Source: Sulfurospirillum deleyianum DSM 6946
GTDB taxonomy: Bacteria > Campylobacterota > Campylobacteria > Campylobacterales > Sulfurospirillaceae
DNA length: 64,000 nt
Direction: 5' to 3'
NCBI RefSeq assembly: GCF_000024885.1
Contig: NC_013512.1
Coordinates: forward strand, 1,364,001-1,428,000
Shown here piece after piece: positions 1 to 9,219 of the stretch. The notes beneath the pieces were generated by a model, which saw nothing but the letters and a program-made list of their open reading frames with translations, did not search any database and was not told the origin of the DNA. How positions within the stretch are numbered: the stretch's first letter is position 1; each line of letters begins with the position of its first letter. Position numbers and translations under genes: made by a program.

Positions 1-1023
1 TTCATGAAGTACATTCCGTGTGGTGATGCTATTTCAACCGTTAATGGAACAGCGGCAATGCATCTTGCTATGTGTGCCTTAGACCTTAAACGGGGTGATA
101 AAATCATCTGTTCTGTCAATGCGTTTCCCTCTGTTGCTGAAGTCATTAGGCATTTTGACGCAGAACCTATTTTTGTAGATATTGATAAAGATGATTTTAA
201 CATTGACGTCGAGCAACTTGAAAATATCCTCAAAAACAATACGGCTAAAAAACTCAAAGGGGCTTTTATCAGCCATGTTGCAGGACAACCTGCTGAACTG
301 GATAAAATTTATGCACTGGCAAAAGAGTACGATATTAAAATCGTTGAAGACGCAACAGCAGCCCTTGGTTCAACCTATAAAAATAAAAAAATCGGCTCTT
401 TAGAAGCGGATATTACGGTTTTTCGTTTTAACCCACAAGCAAACTATTCGATTTCAAGTACAGGTATGTTAACGACAAAAGACCCTGAACTTGCCAGTCG
501 TGCGAGATTGCTTCGCAATCATGCCATCGTAGGAGAAGGTTGGGATAAATTTGGTAACTTAGGTTATGTCTATGACGTCGTTGATATTGGTCTTAAATAC
601 GACCTAAATGAACTCAATGCCGCTTTTGCGATTGGTCAGTTGGAAAAAAATGAACAGTTTATTGAGAGACGTTTGGAAATTGCAGATATCTACAACCGTG
701 AACTTGCATCGTGCCCACATGTCTCAACTCCTGTGAAAAAACGAGATCATATCTACTCTCAATACATTATCAAAATTGATAAAAATCGAGATAATTTTGC
801 CAAAGAGCTTAAAGAACGTGGCATTTATACTGCATTACACTATATTCCTATGCATTTACTAAGCTATTATAAACAGAAGTACAACTTACGTGTCAATGAT
901 TTCCCAAGAGCCTTAAGCAATTATCAACAAATTTTATCATTGCCTATTTACTGTAGTCTCAATGACAAAGATGTACTCTATATTTGTGAGCAAATCAAAG
1001 AGATTGCTAAAAGCCGTGACTAA
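1..1023 (+). CDS. DegT/DnrJ/EryC1/StrS-family aminotransferase-like protein, 5' end off the window
   Basis: This is a fold-type I PLP enzyme of the sugar aminotransferase family. The frame is open to the window edge, and the first visible residues align inside the usual N-terminal region, so roughly 20-30 residues are missing. The family motif VEDATAALG is present, with the PLP-contacting Asp at residue 116 counted from the ATG at 4. However, the active-site segment reads FNPQANYSISSTG, where the family has a form such as FHPQKNITTGEGG: the Schiff-base lysine is replaced by Ala146. The protein may therefore be a non-transaminating homologue. The gene overlaps or abuts lpxK, which suggests a role in surface sugar or lipid A chemistry, but the substrate cannot be told from sequence. 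Confidence 0.85.
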   Translation, partial: FMKYIPCGDAISTVNGTAAMHLAMCALDLKRGDKIICSVNAFPSVAEVIRHFDAEPIFVDIDKDDFNIDVEQLENILKNNTAKKLKGAFISHVAGQPAELDKIYALAKEYDIKIVEDATAALGSTYKNKKIGSLEADITVFRFNPQANYSISSTGMLTTKDPELASRARLLRNHAIVGEGWDKFGNLGYVYDVVDIGLKYDLNELNAAFAIGQLEKNEQFIERRLEIADIYNRELASCPHVSTPVKKRDHIYSQYIIKIDKNRDNFAKELKERGIYTALHYIPMHLLSYYKQKYNLRVNDFPRALSNYQQILSLPIYCSLNDKDVLYICEQIKEIAKSRD

Positions 1024-1954
1024 AAGATCCCGTCTTATTTTATGGGTAGAAGAGTATCTCTTTTACCCCTCCTCTTTTTTTCAAAAATTTCTCTCTTATC
1101 TTCTATTGCCCTTTAGTGTTATCTACTGTGGAATTGTTTTATGGAAGCGCTATCAAGGAGAAAAACACCAACGCTCTTTTAATATTCCTATTATTAGCAT
1201 TGGAAATTTAACCGTTGGAGGCAATGGAAAAACACCTTTTTGTATTGCCTTAGCACACGAATATGAAAATGTTGGCATTATTCTTCGAGGGTATGGTCGC
1301 AAATCTAAAGGTCTTATCTTAGTCTCTGATAGAGGTCAAGTTTTATGCGATACCATGGCAAGTGGGGATGAAGCCATGCTCTATGCCAAATCACTCCCTA
1401 AAGCAACAGTTATTGTGAGTGAAGACCGCATTGAAGCGATTCGTTTTGCAAAAAAACGGGGTGTGAAACTCATTTTTTTAGATGATGGCTTTTCGAAAAG
1501 TACTATTGCCAAAATTGATATTTTAATGAGGCCCTACCCTGAACCCACGAATACGTTTTGCCTTCCAAGTGGTCCGTATCGCGAACCCCGTTTTTTATAT
1601 GAACGTGCGGATCTCATCATTTCAGAGGAAAACGATTTTACTCGCCATGTTACGATTCTCAATCCTACATCACGTATGCTTTTAGTCACGGCTATTTCTA
1701 AACCCAGCAGACTTGATGCCTACCTCCCTGAGAATGTGATTGGTAAAATTGCCTTTGAAGACCATTACATGTACACCGAAAAAGAGCTTCTCTCCCTTCT
1801 TGAGACACATCAAGCCAGTTCGATATTAACGACGCAAAAAGATGCTGTTAAAATGACAACCTTTGATATTCCTCTCTCCATACTCAAGCTAGATATTGAG
1901 ATTTCAGAACAAACGAAGGGAAACATCAACACACTTTTAGCTCACCTAAGCTAA
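1016..1954 (+). CDS. lpxK: Tetraacyldisaccharide 4'-kinase (lipid A synthesis)
   Basis: LpxK phosphorylates the 4' position of the tetraacyldisaccharide lipid A precursor at the inner membrane. Its start has a hydrophobic membrane-anchoring stretch (LLPFSVIYCGIVL), followed by the Walker A segment IGNLTVGGNGKTP and the DDGF motif typical of the family. I chose the GTG at 1016, which overlaps the stop of the upstream gene and gives 312 residues, close to Campylobacter LpxK. An ATG at 962 in the same frame would add 18 residues lying inside the preceding gene. The overlap suggests translational coupling with the aminotransferase-like gene. argB follows after 37 bp. Confidence 0.93.
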   Translation: MTKRSRLILWVEEYLFYPSSFFQKFLSYLLLPFSVIYCGIVLWKRYQGEKHQRSFNIPIISIGNLTVGGNGKTPFCIALAHEYENVGIILRGYGRKSKGLILVSDRGQVLCDTMASGDEAMLYAKSLPKATVIVSEDRIEAIRFAKKRGVKLIFLDDGFSKSTIAKIDILMRPYPEPTNTFCLPSGPYREPRFLYERADLIISEENDFTRHVTILNPTSRMLLVTAISKPSRLDAYLPENVIGKIAFEDHYMYTEKELLSLLETHQASSILTTQKDAVKMTTFDIPLSILKLDIEISEQTKGNINTLLAHLS

Positions 1955-1991
1955 AATAAATCCTCTCATCTATGATCCTAAAGGATACATC

Positions 1992-2843
1992 GTGCACAAA
2001 AAAATTCAACAAGCACAAATTTTATTGGATGCCCTTCCGTACATCAAACAATTTAGTAAAAAAACGATTGTGATTAAGTATGGTGGTGCTGCTCAAATCA
2101 ATCCAGAACTCAAAGAAAAGTTTGCACAAGATATTGTTCTACTTTATCTTGTCGGCATTAAACCTATTATCGTTCATGGTGGTGGTAAAAAGATCAACGC
2201 ACTTCTCGATAAATTAGAAGTCAAAAGTAATTTTATCGATGGTCTTCGTGTGACGGATGACCAAGTGATGGAAGTCGTTGAAATGGTTTTAAGCGGAAGT
2301 ATTAACAAAGAGATTACAACCCTTTTAAATCATCATGGTGCAAAAGCGATTGGAATTACAGGAAAAGATGCCAACTTTATCCATGCCAAACCTATGGATG
2401 ATGGTAAATATGGACGCGTAGGTGACATTACCAAAATTGATAAAAAAGTGATTAAACATCTTATCCGTGAAAAATTTATTCCTGTCATTGCACCCATCGC
2501 CGCAGGAGATGATGTCAACCATCCAGGCTACAACATTAATGCGGATTTAGCAGCCAGTAAAATTGCCGTTGCCTTGCAAGCGAAAAAGATTATTTTTCTC
2601 ACAGATACCCAAGGTGTCCTAGATAAAGAAGGCAATCTTATCTCAAGCTTAGATAAAACAAAAATTAAAGCATTGAAGAAAGATGGCACGATAAGCGGAG
2701 GAATGATTCCAAAATTAGATGCTTGCTTAGAGACCATTCGTGGAGGCGTTGAGTGCGCACATATTATTGATGGGCGTATTGAGCACTCTATTTTATTAGA
2801 ACTGTTTACCAAAGATGGTATTGGTACCATCATCAAAGAATAA
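1992..2843 (+). CDS. argB: Acetylglutamate kinase (arginine synthesis)
   Basis: ArgB phosphorylates N-acetylglutamate in the second step of arginine synthesis. The 283-residue protein is typical in length. It shows the amino acid kinase signatures IKYGGAA near the N-terminus, HGGGKKIN, and the GGMIPKLDACLETI segment near the C-terminus. The start is a GTG preceded by AAAGGA at about 8 nt. It sits between lpxK and thrC on the same strand with small gaps, so co-transcription is likely although the pathways differ. Confidence 0.96.
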   Translation: MHKKIQQAQILLDALPYIKQFSKKTIVIKYGGAAQINPELKEKFAQDIVLLYLVGIKPIIVHGGGKKINALLDKLEVKSNFIDGLRVTDDQVMEVVEMVLSGSINKEITTLLNHHGAKAIGITGKDANFIHAKPMDDGKYGRVGDITKIDKKVIKHLIREKFIPVIAPIAAGDDVNHPGYNINADLAASKIAVALQAKKIIFLTDTQGVLDKEGNLISSLDKTKIKALKKDGTISGGMIPKLDACLETIRGGVECAHIIDGRIEHSILLELFTKDGIGTIIKE

Positions 2844-2853
2844 GGAAATCATA

Positions 2854-4350
2854 ATGTTTATCGAAACCCGTGGAAACGATGGTATCAAACCTCAAAAAGT
2901 CCCTTTTTCCTATGCAATTTTACATCCAAGTGCAAGTTTTGGAGGATTGTATGTTCCTGAAACTCTCCCTAAACTGGATGCACATTTTTTTGAAAATGCT
3001 GCAAAAAAAAGTTATAAAGAGATTACTCTGGATATTTTAAACCTGTTCCAAATTGACATTGAAAAAGAAGTTATGCAAAAGGCAGTTGCTCTGTATGATG
3101 CCTTTGATGATGCACATGAGCCTACCCCATTGGTGCAAATTGAAGATGACCTCTTCGTTAATGAGCTCTACCATGGACCAACTCGTGCCTTTAAAGATAT
3201 GGCACTGCAACCTTTTGGATATATCCTTTCTCATCTTGCGCAAAAGCTCAATGAAAAATACCTTATTTTAGCCGCAACCAGCGGAGACACAGGTCCTGCA
3301 ACACTTGATACCTTTGCGAACAAACCCAACATCAATGTTGTCTGTCTTTACCCTGATGGAGGAACCAGCGATGTACAACGCCTTCAGATGACCACACAAA
3401 CAAGTACCAATGTCAAAGTTTTAGGGATTCATGGAAATTTTGATGATGCACAAAGTGCCCTCAAAACTTTACTCGCCTCTTCTACTTTTAAAGAGGCACT
3501 TGAAGCTAAAGAGATTAAACTCAGTGCGGCAAATTCGGTCAATTTTGGGCGTATTATTTTTCAAATTATCTACCATATTTATGCCTATATTGCACTTTTA
3601 AAGCAAGAAAAAATCAAAAATGGCCATCCTTTTTATACCATTATTCCTAGTGGAAATTTTGGAAATGCTTTGGGTGCGTATTATGCAAAGAAAATGGGAT
3701 TGCCGATTGAGAAAATTCTTATTGCGTCCAATATCAATAACATTTTAACAGACTTGATTACCACAGGTGTGTATGACCTTCGCCATCGTCACTTACTTCA
3801 AACCACTTCTCCTGCCATGGATATTCTCATTTCATCCAATGTAGAGCGTGTTTTATTTGATAAATTCGGTGCCTCTCGCACTAAAGCATGTATGGAAGCA
3901 TTGAAAGAAGAAAAAATCTATACCCTAAACGCTGATGAATTAGCCCTTCTTAGAGAGGATTTTGAAGCAGTGTATTGCGATGATAGCTTTGGAAAAGAGC
4001 AAATTCATCACTATGCGAACAAAGGGTACATTATGGATCCACACACCGCAACATGCCTTAAAGCCTATCAAGCACTTAAAGCAAAACCATTGCCATGTGT
4101 GCTTTGCTCCACAGCAGAGTGGACAAAATTTGCGCCAACCATGATGAATGCACTCAATCAAGACACGAAAAAATACAGTGACAAAGAGGCGCTTGTTGGT
4201 ATCGAACACTCTTTACATGTAAAGATTCCAGCATCCATTCATGCCCTTTTTAATCAACCCGTGATTCATGACAAAGTTGTCCATAAAGAAGCGATTGAAG
4301 CAGAGATTTTTGAGTTTTTAAACCTTACATGTAAAAAGGAGTGCAAGTGA
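2854..4350 (+). CDS. thrC: Threonine synthase
   Basis: This PLP enzyme converts O-phosphohomoserine to threonine. The N-terminal part has the threonine synthase signature with PTRAFKDMALQP (PLP lysine at residue 114), and SGDTGPATLDTF and PSGNFGNALGAYYAK follow. The start is the ATG at 2854 after AAGGAAATCATA. An upstream in-frame codon would lie within argB. The length is 498 residues, as expected for the long bacterial form. Two copies of the iterated palindrome lie at the 3' end (4212 and 4325), read as SLHVK and NLTCKK. The stop overlaps the start of kdsB. Confidence 0.96.
   Translation: MFIETRGNDGIKPQKVPFSYAILHPSASFGGLYVPETLPKLDAHFFENAAKKSYKEITLDILNLFQIDIEKEVMQKAVALYDAFDDAHEPTPLVQIEDDLFVNELYHGPTRAFKDMALQPFGYILSHLAQKLNEKYLILAATSGDTGPATLDTFANKPNINVVCLYPDGGTSDVQRLQMTTQTSTNVKVLGIHGNFDDAQSALKTLLASSTFKEALEAKEIKLSAANSVNFGRIIFQIIYHIYAYIALLKQEKIKNGHPFYTIIPSGNFGNALGAYYAKKMGLPIEKILIASNINNILTDLITTGVYDLRHRHLLQTTSPAMDILISSNVERVLFDKFGASRTKACMEALKEEKIYTLNADELALLREDFEAVYCDDSFGKEQIHHYANKGYIMDPHTATCLKAYQALKAKPLPCVLCSTAEWTKFAPTMMNALNQDTKKYSDKEALVGIEHSLHVKIPASIHALFNQPVIHDKVVHKEAIEAEIFEFLNLTCKKECK
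4212..4223. repeat. Iterated palindrome TTTACATGTAAA, full 12-base copy in thrC
   Basis: Full copy of the palindrome repeated through the window, read in thrC as Leu-His-Val-Lys. A second copy with one outer mismatch starts at 4324. Confidence 0.85.
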
Positions 4351-5060
4351 TTATTATCCCTGCACGCCTTGCTTCTACACGTTTTCCCAATAAAATACTC
4401 GCTGACATTCATGGACTTCCCATGGTTATTGCAACAGCAAAACGTGTACAAAATCTTGATGATGTCGCTATTGCCGCAGATACTCAAGAAGTAGTCACGT
4501 TGGCACAGAAGTATGGTTTTAAAGCTATTTTAACCTCACAAGAACATCAAAGTGGTACGGATAGAATTAACGAAGCTGCTTCAAAACTAGGCTTAAGTGA
4601 AGATGAAATTATTATTAATGTCCAAGCTGACGAGCCATTTATTGAAGAAGCTGTTGTCCAAAAGGTGATTGAAAAAGCCAAAGTAACAGATGCAATGATA
4701 ACCAGTGCCTGTAAGAAAATTTCATCTTTACATGTAAAAGACCCGAATCTCGTCAAAGTGATTTTGGACGTCAATCATCAAGCCATCTATTTTTCCAGAA
4801 GCCCTATTCCCTATGATAGAGAAGGTGGATTTGATGGCTATTTTGGACATCTAGGCATTTATGCGTTTCGTAAAAAATCGCTTGAAACATTTTGTTCTCT
4901 ACCGTATGCGCCTCTTGAGCATATCGAAAAACTAGAGCAACTGCGTGCCTTATACCATGGATACACCATTGCGATGGTTGAAGTGGAAAGTCAGAGTTTT
5001 GGGATTGACACGCCAGAAGATTTAAAAAGAGCACTCACTTTTTTTCAAATGAAACAGTAA
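4347..5060 (+). CDS. kdsB: 3-deoxy-manno-octulosonate cytidylyltransferase (CMP-Kdo synthetase)
   Basis: KdsB activates Kdo as CMP-Kdo for the lipopolysaccharide inner core. It begins with the nucleotidyltransferase motif IIIPARLASTRFPNK and has VQADEPFI, the family's nucleotide/metal-binding segment, further on. The GTG at 4347 forms a GTGA overlap with the thrC stop and follows AAGGAG at 5 nt. A second GTG at 4341 is in frame and would add two residues. The product is 237 residues, a normal length. A palindrome copy at 4728-4739 encodes SLHVKDPN in a region between conserved blocks. Confidence 0.95.
   Translation: MIIIPARLASTRFPNKILADIHGLPMVIATAKRVQNLDDVAIAADTQEVVTLAQKYGFKAILTSQEHQSGTDRINEAASKLGLSEDEIIINVQADEPFIEEAVVQKVIEKAKVTDAMITSACKKISSLHVKDPNLVKVILDVNHQAIYFSRSPIPYDREGGFDGYFGHLGIYAFRKKSLETFCSLPYAPLEHIEKLEQLRALYHGYTIAMVEVESQSFGIDTPEDLKRALTFFQMKQ
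4728..4739. repeat. Iterated palindrome TTTACATGTAAA, full copy in kdsB
   Basis: Full copy, read as Leu-His-Val-Lys in kdsB, between the conserved parts of the enzyme. Confidence 0.85.
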
Positions 5061-5078
5061 AGAGCTTTTGCTCTTTAC
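5057..5078. terminator. Bidirectional hairpin terminator between kdsB and the 5084 gene
   Basis: GTAAAGAGC and GCTCTTTAC form a perfect 9 bp stem with a TTTT loop, overlapping the kdsB stop codon. It lies between convergent genes and can serve both. The core AAAGAGC/GCTCTTT recurs downstream of rpsO. Confidence 0.8.
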
Positions 5079-5083
5079 CTCTT

Positions 5084-5380
5084 TTAGAGTTTAACCTCTT
5101 CATAACTCTCTTTTTCAAGATTATAAACATAGGCTTCCATAGGATTTTCACCGACTTGAAACATGATTTTACACGCATCAAAACCTGATTTTTTTAAACC
5201 CTTTTCCGTGACCTCTAAAACAAACGCACGGGTACTAAAAAGATGTGTTGATGTATCACCTTCATAGGCAAATTCTTCACCAGTGATAGGTGTAAATCCC
5301 TCTTTTTTCAAATGTTTTTCAAAAACTTCTCTATTTTTTAATCCCTCAACCTCTACAATTAAAACCACATGCATTGCCAC
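5084..5380 (-). CDS. Conserved hypothetical small protein downstream of dsbD
   Basis: A 98-residue soluble protein that I do not recognise. It has mixed charge, no signal peptide and no membrane segment, and a beta-alpha start (HVVLIVEVEGL followed by a charged helix). That could be a ferredoxin-like or DUF-type fold, but no motif supports a function. It ends only 4 bp before the end of the dsbD reading direction, on the same strand, so it is probably the last gene of a dsbD transcript. The start has two neighbouring ATG codons (MAM). Confidence 0.7.
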   Translation of the reverse strand: MAMHVVLIVEVEGLKNREVFEKHLKKEGFTPITGEEFAYEGDTSTHLFSTRAFVLEVTEKGLKKSGFDACKIMFQVGENPMEAYVYNLEKESYEEVKL

Positions 5381-5384
5381 GATA

Positions 5385-7118
5385 TTACACTCCTAACTTA
5401 TCTAAATGTGCCAAAAATTCATCGGCATTTTTAAAGCCAACCAAGCGTAATTCATGGACTTCCTTTCCTTCTTTAAAAAACAAAATTGCAGGAGGACCAT
5501 AAATATTAAACGCCTTTTGAAGGGCTTTATCTTCAGGAGTATTATAAGTCACATCGGCTTTTAACAATGTAAAATGAGCTAGTTTTGCTTTCACCCGTTC
5601 ATCCCTAAATGTCAACTCGTCAAACTCAACACAATTCACACACCAATCGGCATAAAAATCTAACATGACAGGTTTTTTTGATGCTTGAAGCGCCACCTTG
5701 AGTTCTTCAAGGCTTTTTACTTTCGTAAAAGGCGAGGATGGACTCGTTTCAACTGAGGTTTTAGATGTTAATGTTTCCAAAGGACGTAAAGGATTCGTTG
5801 CCCCACTAACAAAACCAACAAAAATTAAAATACCATAGACCAAACAGAACAACCAAAAACTTTTGAAAAGCCTTCCCCAACCCTCTTTAGCAGACTCAAG
5901 CGCACCAAAATAAATCGCCGTACTGACGAGCAAAAGACTCCATAATACCATATTCAAAGAAGCAGGAATAATACGTGAGAGCATCCACAACGCTACGCCT
6001 AAGAGCATAATGCCAAACAGTGTACTCACCCGTTGCATCCACACGCCAGGTTTTGGCATGTAACGCCCTGCTGTTGTCCCAATCATTAACAAAGGCGTTC
6101 CCATACCAACACTCATCACAAAAAGTGCCGAACCGCCTAAGAGGACATCTCCACTTTGACCAATATACATCAGCGCTCCAGCTAATGGAGCAGCCACACA
6201 CGGTCCTACAATCAATGCGGAGAGAAATCCCATAATAGCAATTCCAACAATACCTTGCGTTTGAGCCTCTCCTGTTTTTTTACTCACCTTATTTTGAATA
6301 AAAGAGGGCATTTTAAGCTCATAAAATCCAAACATTGAAAGCGCTAAAAAGAGAAAAATAGCACTAAAAAAGGAGATGACCCACGGATTTTGCATGGAAG
6401 CTTGAAGATTTGCGCCAAATAAAGCAGCTAAAACCCCTGCGATTGTATAAGCACATGCCATTGCCAACACATACACTAAAGAGAGCATAAACCCTTTTTT
6501 AGCACTCATATTACTATTTGGCTGAGAAATAATGATAGAAGAAAGAATCGGTATCATAGGAAAAACACACGGTGTTAAAGATAAGAGCAATCCAAATCCA
6601 AAAAAACTGAGCAACACCCATGCTCTGTCTCCTTGCATGAGTTGTTGTGTAATGTGGTCTTGTTCCGATAAAGAGTTAGAAGCTGAAACACTTTGTGTCG
6701 AAAAACGAAACTCTTGACTTAATGGCTGATAACAGATACCTTGCGTTGAACACCCTTGATAAGAGAGTTTGAAGGTCACATTTTTTGCATCTATGTGTTG
6801 TTCTTTCAAAAGTGCAAAAGGAATTTTTAACGTAAAAGAGTTGTGCTGTACAAGACTCTCATGGTACATCTGCGCTTTAGGGCGTTCCACCAATGCTGTA
6901 ATATCCACGACTTTAGGCTGCGTAATTTCGAGCTTAATTTTAGTATCATAAAGGTAAATACCCTCACCAAGTGTAACATCAATCGCAATGCCTTCACTCT
7001 CTTGAGAGAAAAGAATCTTAAACGCCTCTTCAACACTCAAAACTTTTGATGTCTGAGCACTAAACGCCAAGGAGAAGGAAAAAAAGAAAAGGATAAAAAA
7101 GCGGATAAACTGTTGCAC
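5385..7118 (-). CDS. dsbD: Thiol:disulfide interchange protein DsbD
   Basis: DsbD carries electrons from cytoplasmic thioredoxin across the inner membrane to periplasmic thiol proteins, including cytochrome c assembly factors. The sequence has a signal peptide (residues 1-20), a periplasmic N-terminal domain with the C123/C129 pair, a membrane domain of about eight helices with TPCVFP (C184) and GPCVAAPL (C307), and a C-terminal thioredoxin domain with WCVNC (C493/C496). All three redox pairs are present, so it should be functional. At 577 residues it is full length. It is divergently placed against ppk2, with a 96 bp gap. Confidence 0.95.
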   Translation of the reverse strand: MQQFIRFFILFFFSFSLAFSAQTSKVLSVEEAFKILFSQESEGIAIDVTLGEGIYLYDTKIKLEITQPKVVDITALVERPKAQMYHESLVQHNSFTLKIPFALLKEQHIDAKNVTFKLSYQGCSTQGICYQPLSQEFRFSTQSVSASNSLSEQDHITQQLMQGDRAWVLLSFFGFGLLLSLTPCVFPMIPILSSIIISQPNSNMSAKKGFMLSLVYVLAMACAYTIAGVLAALFGANLQASMQNPWVISFFSAIFLFLALSMFGFYELKMPSFIQNKVSKKTGEAQTQGIVGIAIMGFLSALIVGPCVAAPLAGALMYIGQSGDVLLGGSALFVMSVGMGTPLLMIGTTAGRYMPKPGVWMQRVSTLFGIMLLGVALWMLSRIIPASLNMVLWSLLLVSTAIYFGALESAKEGWGRLFKSFWLFCLVYGILIFVGFVSGATNPLRPLETLTSKTSVETSPSSPFTKVKSLEELKVALQASKKPVMLDFYADWCVNCVEFDELTFRDERVKAKLAHFTLLKADVTYNTPEDKALQKAFNIYGPPAILFFKEGKEVHELRLVGFKNADEFLAHLDKLGV

Positions 7119-7214
7119 AAAGTCACCTTTTTAAAAAATATTCTTTATTGTAGCGAAGAAGCATAAATCTTTTTTAAATTAAAAAGAGTATGCTATTTTG
7201 ATAAAGGAGTATCC

Positions 7215-8096
7215 ATGAGTAAAAAGAAGCATAACGAGATTCTCTATAAACCAGAAGAGATTGTTCATTCACAGAACACAGAAAAAGAAGAGAAGGTTCA
7301 ACTGTGGGTTAAAAAAAGTGACATTGCCTATGAAAAAGAGCTTAAAATCCTTCAAATAGAACTGTTAAAATTTCAAAATGATGTCAAAGAAAAGGGACTT
7401 AAAGTACTCATTCTCATTGAAGGGCGTGACGCAGCAGGTAAAGGTGGTACCATTAAACGGATGACAGAACATCTCAATCCCAGAGGTGCTAGAATCGTAG
7501 CGCTCTCCAAACCTTCCGATACAGAACGCACACAATGGTATTTTCAACGCTATGTTGCACATCTTCCTTCTGCAGGTGAAATCGTTTTTTTTGACCGTTC
7601 ATGGTACAATCGAGCAGGTGTTGAGCCTATCATGGGGTTTTGTACGCCAAAAGAGCATCAAGAATTTTTACGTGAAGTACCCACTTTTGAAAAAATGCTG
7701 ACCAATGCAGGGATTATGCTCTTTAAATTTTATTTTTCTGTGAGCAAAGAGGAACAAGCCAAACGCTTTTTAGAACGTAAAAATGACCCTCTTAAACAGT
7801 TTAAACTCTCACCTGTCGATGAAAAAGCACAGGAGTTATGGGATCAGTATACACAAGCGAAGCAAAGTATGATTCTTGCCTCACACAAACCCTATGCTCC
7901 ATGGATTATTATTCACTCTGATGATAAAAAAAGTGCAAGGCTCAATACCATCAAATATATTCTCAAAAATGTAGAATACCCACAAAAAATTCATAAAAAG
8001 GCACTCAAAGCAGACCCAAAAATCGTCCAATCAGGAACAGATTTTTTATTACATGTAAAGAAGTTTATTAACACAAATGGGAAATTAAAAGTTTGA
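7215..8096 (+). CDS. ppk2: Polyphosphate kinase 2
   Basis: PPK2 enzymes transfer phosphate between polyphosphate and nucleotides. The 293-residue protein has the Walker A-like EGRDAAGKGG (residues 69-78), the FFDRSWYNRAGVE segment containing the Walker B-type Asp, and a lid region rich in Arg/Lys. The start ATG follows AAAGGAG at 6 nt. Whether it prefers GDP, ADP or NMP cannot be decided by eye. The 3' end overlaps the convergent HD-GYP gene by 29 bp and contains a palindrome copy (core 8051) read as LLHVKK. Confidence 0.92.
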   Translation: MSKKKHNEILYKPEEIVHSQNTEKEEKVQLWVKKSDIAYEKELKILQIELLKFQNDVKEKGLKVLILIEGRDAAGKGGTIKRMTEHLNPRGARIVALSKPSDTERTQWYFQRYVAHLPSAGEIVFFDRSWYNRAGVEPIMGFCTPKEHQEFLREVPTFEKMLTNAGIMLFKFYFSVSKEEQAKRFLERKNDPLKQFKLSPVDEKAQELWDQYTQAKQSMILASHKPYAPWIIIHSDDKKSARLNTIKYILKNVEYPQKIHKKALKADPKIVQSGTDFLLHVKKFINTNGKLKV

Positions 8097-9093
8097 TGTA
8101 TTCGGTATCTAACTTATTTTTTCCCTCATCACGCATTAAAGCAAGGGCGTTATAGGTGCTATAAGCGCCACGATAAGGCTTGTTCGTAATTAACGCATCA
8201 AACATATCGCAAATCGCAATCACTTTTGCAAAAGAACCTATATAAATTCCTATACGTCCTCGTGGATAACCACTACCATCAAGGCGTTCATGGTGATCTT
8301 TAATCGCATTTAAAATGACCCGATCTCTGATCCCACTCTTTTTCACACGCTCCACACTCAACTCAACATGACGTTGCATCATCTCGATTTCTTTTGGATT
8401 TAAAAAATCAGGCTTAGCTAAAAGCGCTTCATCCAACTCACATTTTCCAATGTCATGTAGCATTGCAGCCAAAACAAGCTTTTTTTGGGTGACTGGGTTA
8501 ATCCCCATATGTGCGCCTAAGAGTGCGCTAAAAAAAGCAACCTTAACCAAATGTGCCGAGAGCAAATCCCTTTCATCTAAAAAAGTATTGAAATGAGAAA
8601 GCCTAATACGATACTCATTCACCAAAAAAACCAACTCATTGACAAGCGATTCAAGAGCATCTAGCGGAAGCGTTTCTTCCTTTTGCTTTAACCATACATC
8701 AAAAAGAACTTTTGAATTTTCATAAATAGCATTGAGTTTTTCAGTGATATTTTGCGTGTATGCTGTAATTTTCGAAATTCCTAAGGCGTTTTCACATGCT
8801 TGAATATAGGAAACCTCCTCTTCATCCATCAAGGTACAAAGTTTGGAGCCATGCTCAAGACAATACGCCTGATAATCAGAATAATCACGATTGTGTACAT
8901 AAATATGCAAGTGACGTTTAATCAATGTAGCATAAATACGTTCACTTAAAAACGTACCTTTCTCAATTACAATAGCAAACCCGTTAAATCGCTGAATATA
9001 ACAATCAAAATTTAGGCATGTTCCACGTTTTAAGAGACGTTTATCAATGGGAGTAAACCCTTGTTTGAGAAAGATTTTAATGACTTTTGCCAT
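8068..9093 (-). CDS. HD-GYP domain protein, probable cyclic-di-GMP phosphodiesterase
   Basis: The C-terminal half carries the HD-GYP signature: HDIGK (HD at 213-214), the downstream metal-binding His residues, and DHHERLDGSGYP (GYP at 275-277). Enzymes with this domain hydrolyse c-di-GMP. Residues 1-160 lack a recognisable sensor domain and look like a soluble N-terminal region similar to DUF3391 in length. No membrane segment is visible, so it should be cytoplasmic. The tail overlaps ppk2. Signal and output pathway are unknown. Confidence 0.88.
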   Translation of the reverse strand: MAKVIKIFLKQGFTPIDKRLLKRGTCLNFDCYIQRFNGFAIVIEKGTFLSERIYATLIKRHLHIYVHNRDYSDYQAYCLEHGSKLCTLMDEEEVSYIQACENALGISKITAYTQNITEKLNAIYENSKVLFDVWLKQKEETLPLDALESLVNELVFLVNEYRIRLSHFNTFLDERDLLSAHLVKVAFFSALLGAHMGINPVTQKKLVLAAMLHDIGKCELDEALLAKPDFLNPKEIEMMQRHVELSVERVKKSGIRDRVILNAIKDHHERLDGSGYPRGRIGIYIGSFAKVIAICDMFDALITNKPYRGAYSTYNALALMRDEGKNKLDTEYIKLLISHLC

Positions 9094-9174
9094 CGACCAA
9101 TACCTTTATACGCTTCACTGCTTTTTATGAAAGATATTGTATCACAAGGAGGAGATAAAAATGAGGATTATAAG

Positions 9175-9205
9175 AAAAGGTTGCCCCAATGGGGCAAAAC
9201 CTTTT
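9175..9205 (-). terminator. Terminator of the hrcA-grpE-dnaK operon
   Basis: Inverted repeat AAAAGGTTGCCCC / GGGGCAAAACCTTTT with a three-base loop and a two-base bulge, 15 bp past the dnaK stop. A full copy of the iterated palindrome (9203-9214) overlaps its upstream arm. Confidence 0.75.
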
Positions 9206-9214
9206 ACATGTAAA
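9203..9214. repeat. Iterated palindrome TTTACATGTAAA, intergenic copy after dnaK
   Basis: Full copy between the dnaK stop and its terminator hairpin, which shares its first bases. Confidence 0.85.
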
Positions 9215-9219
9215 AGCGG

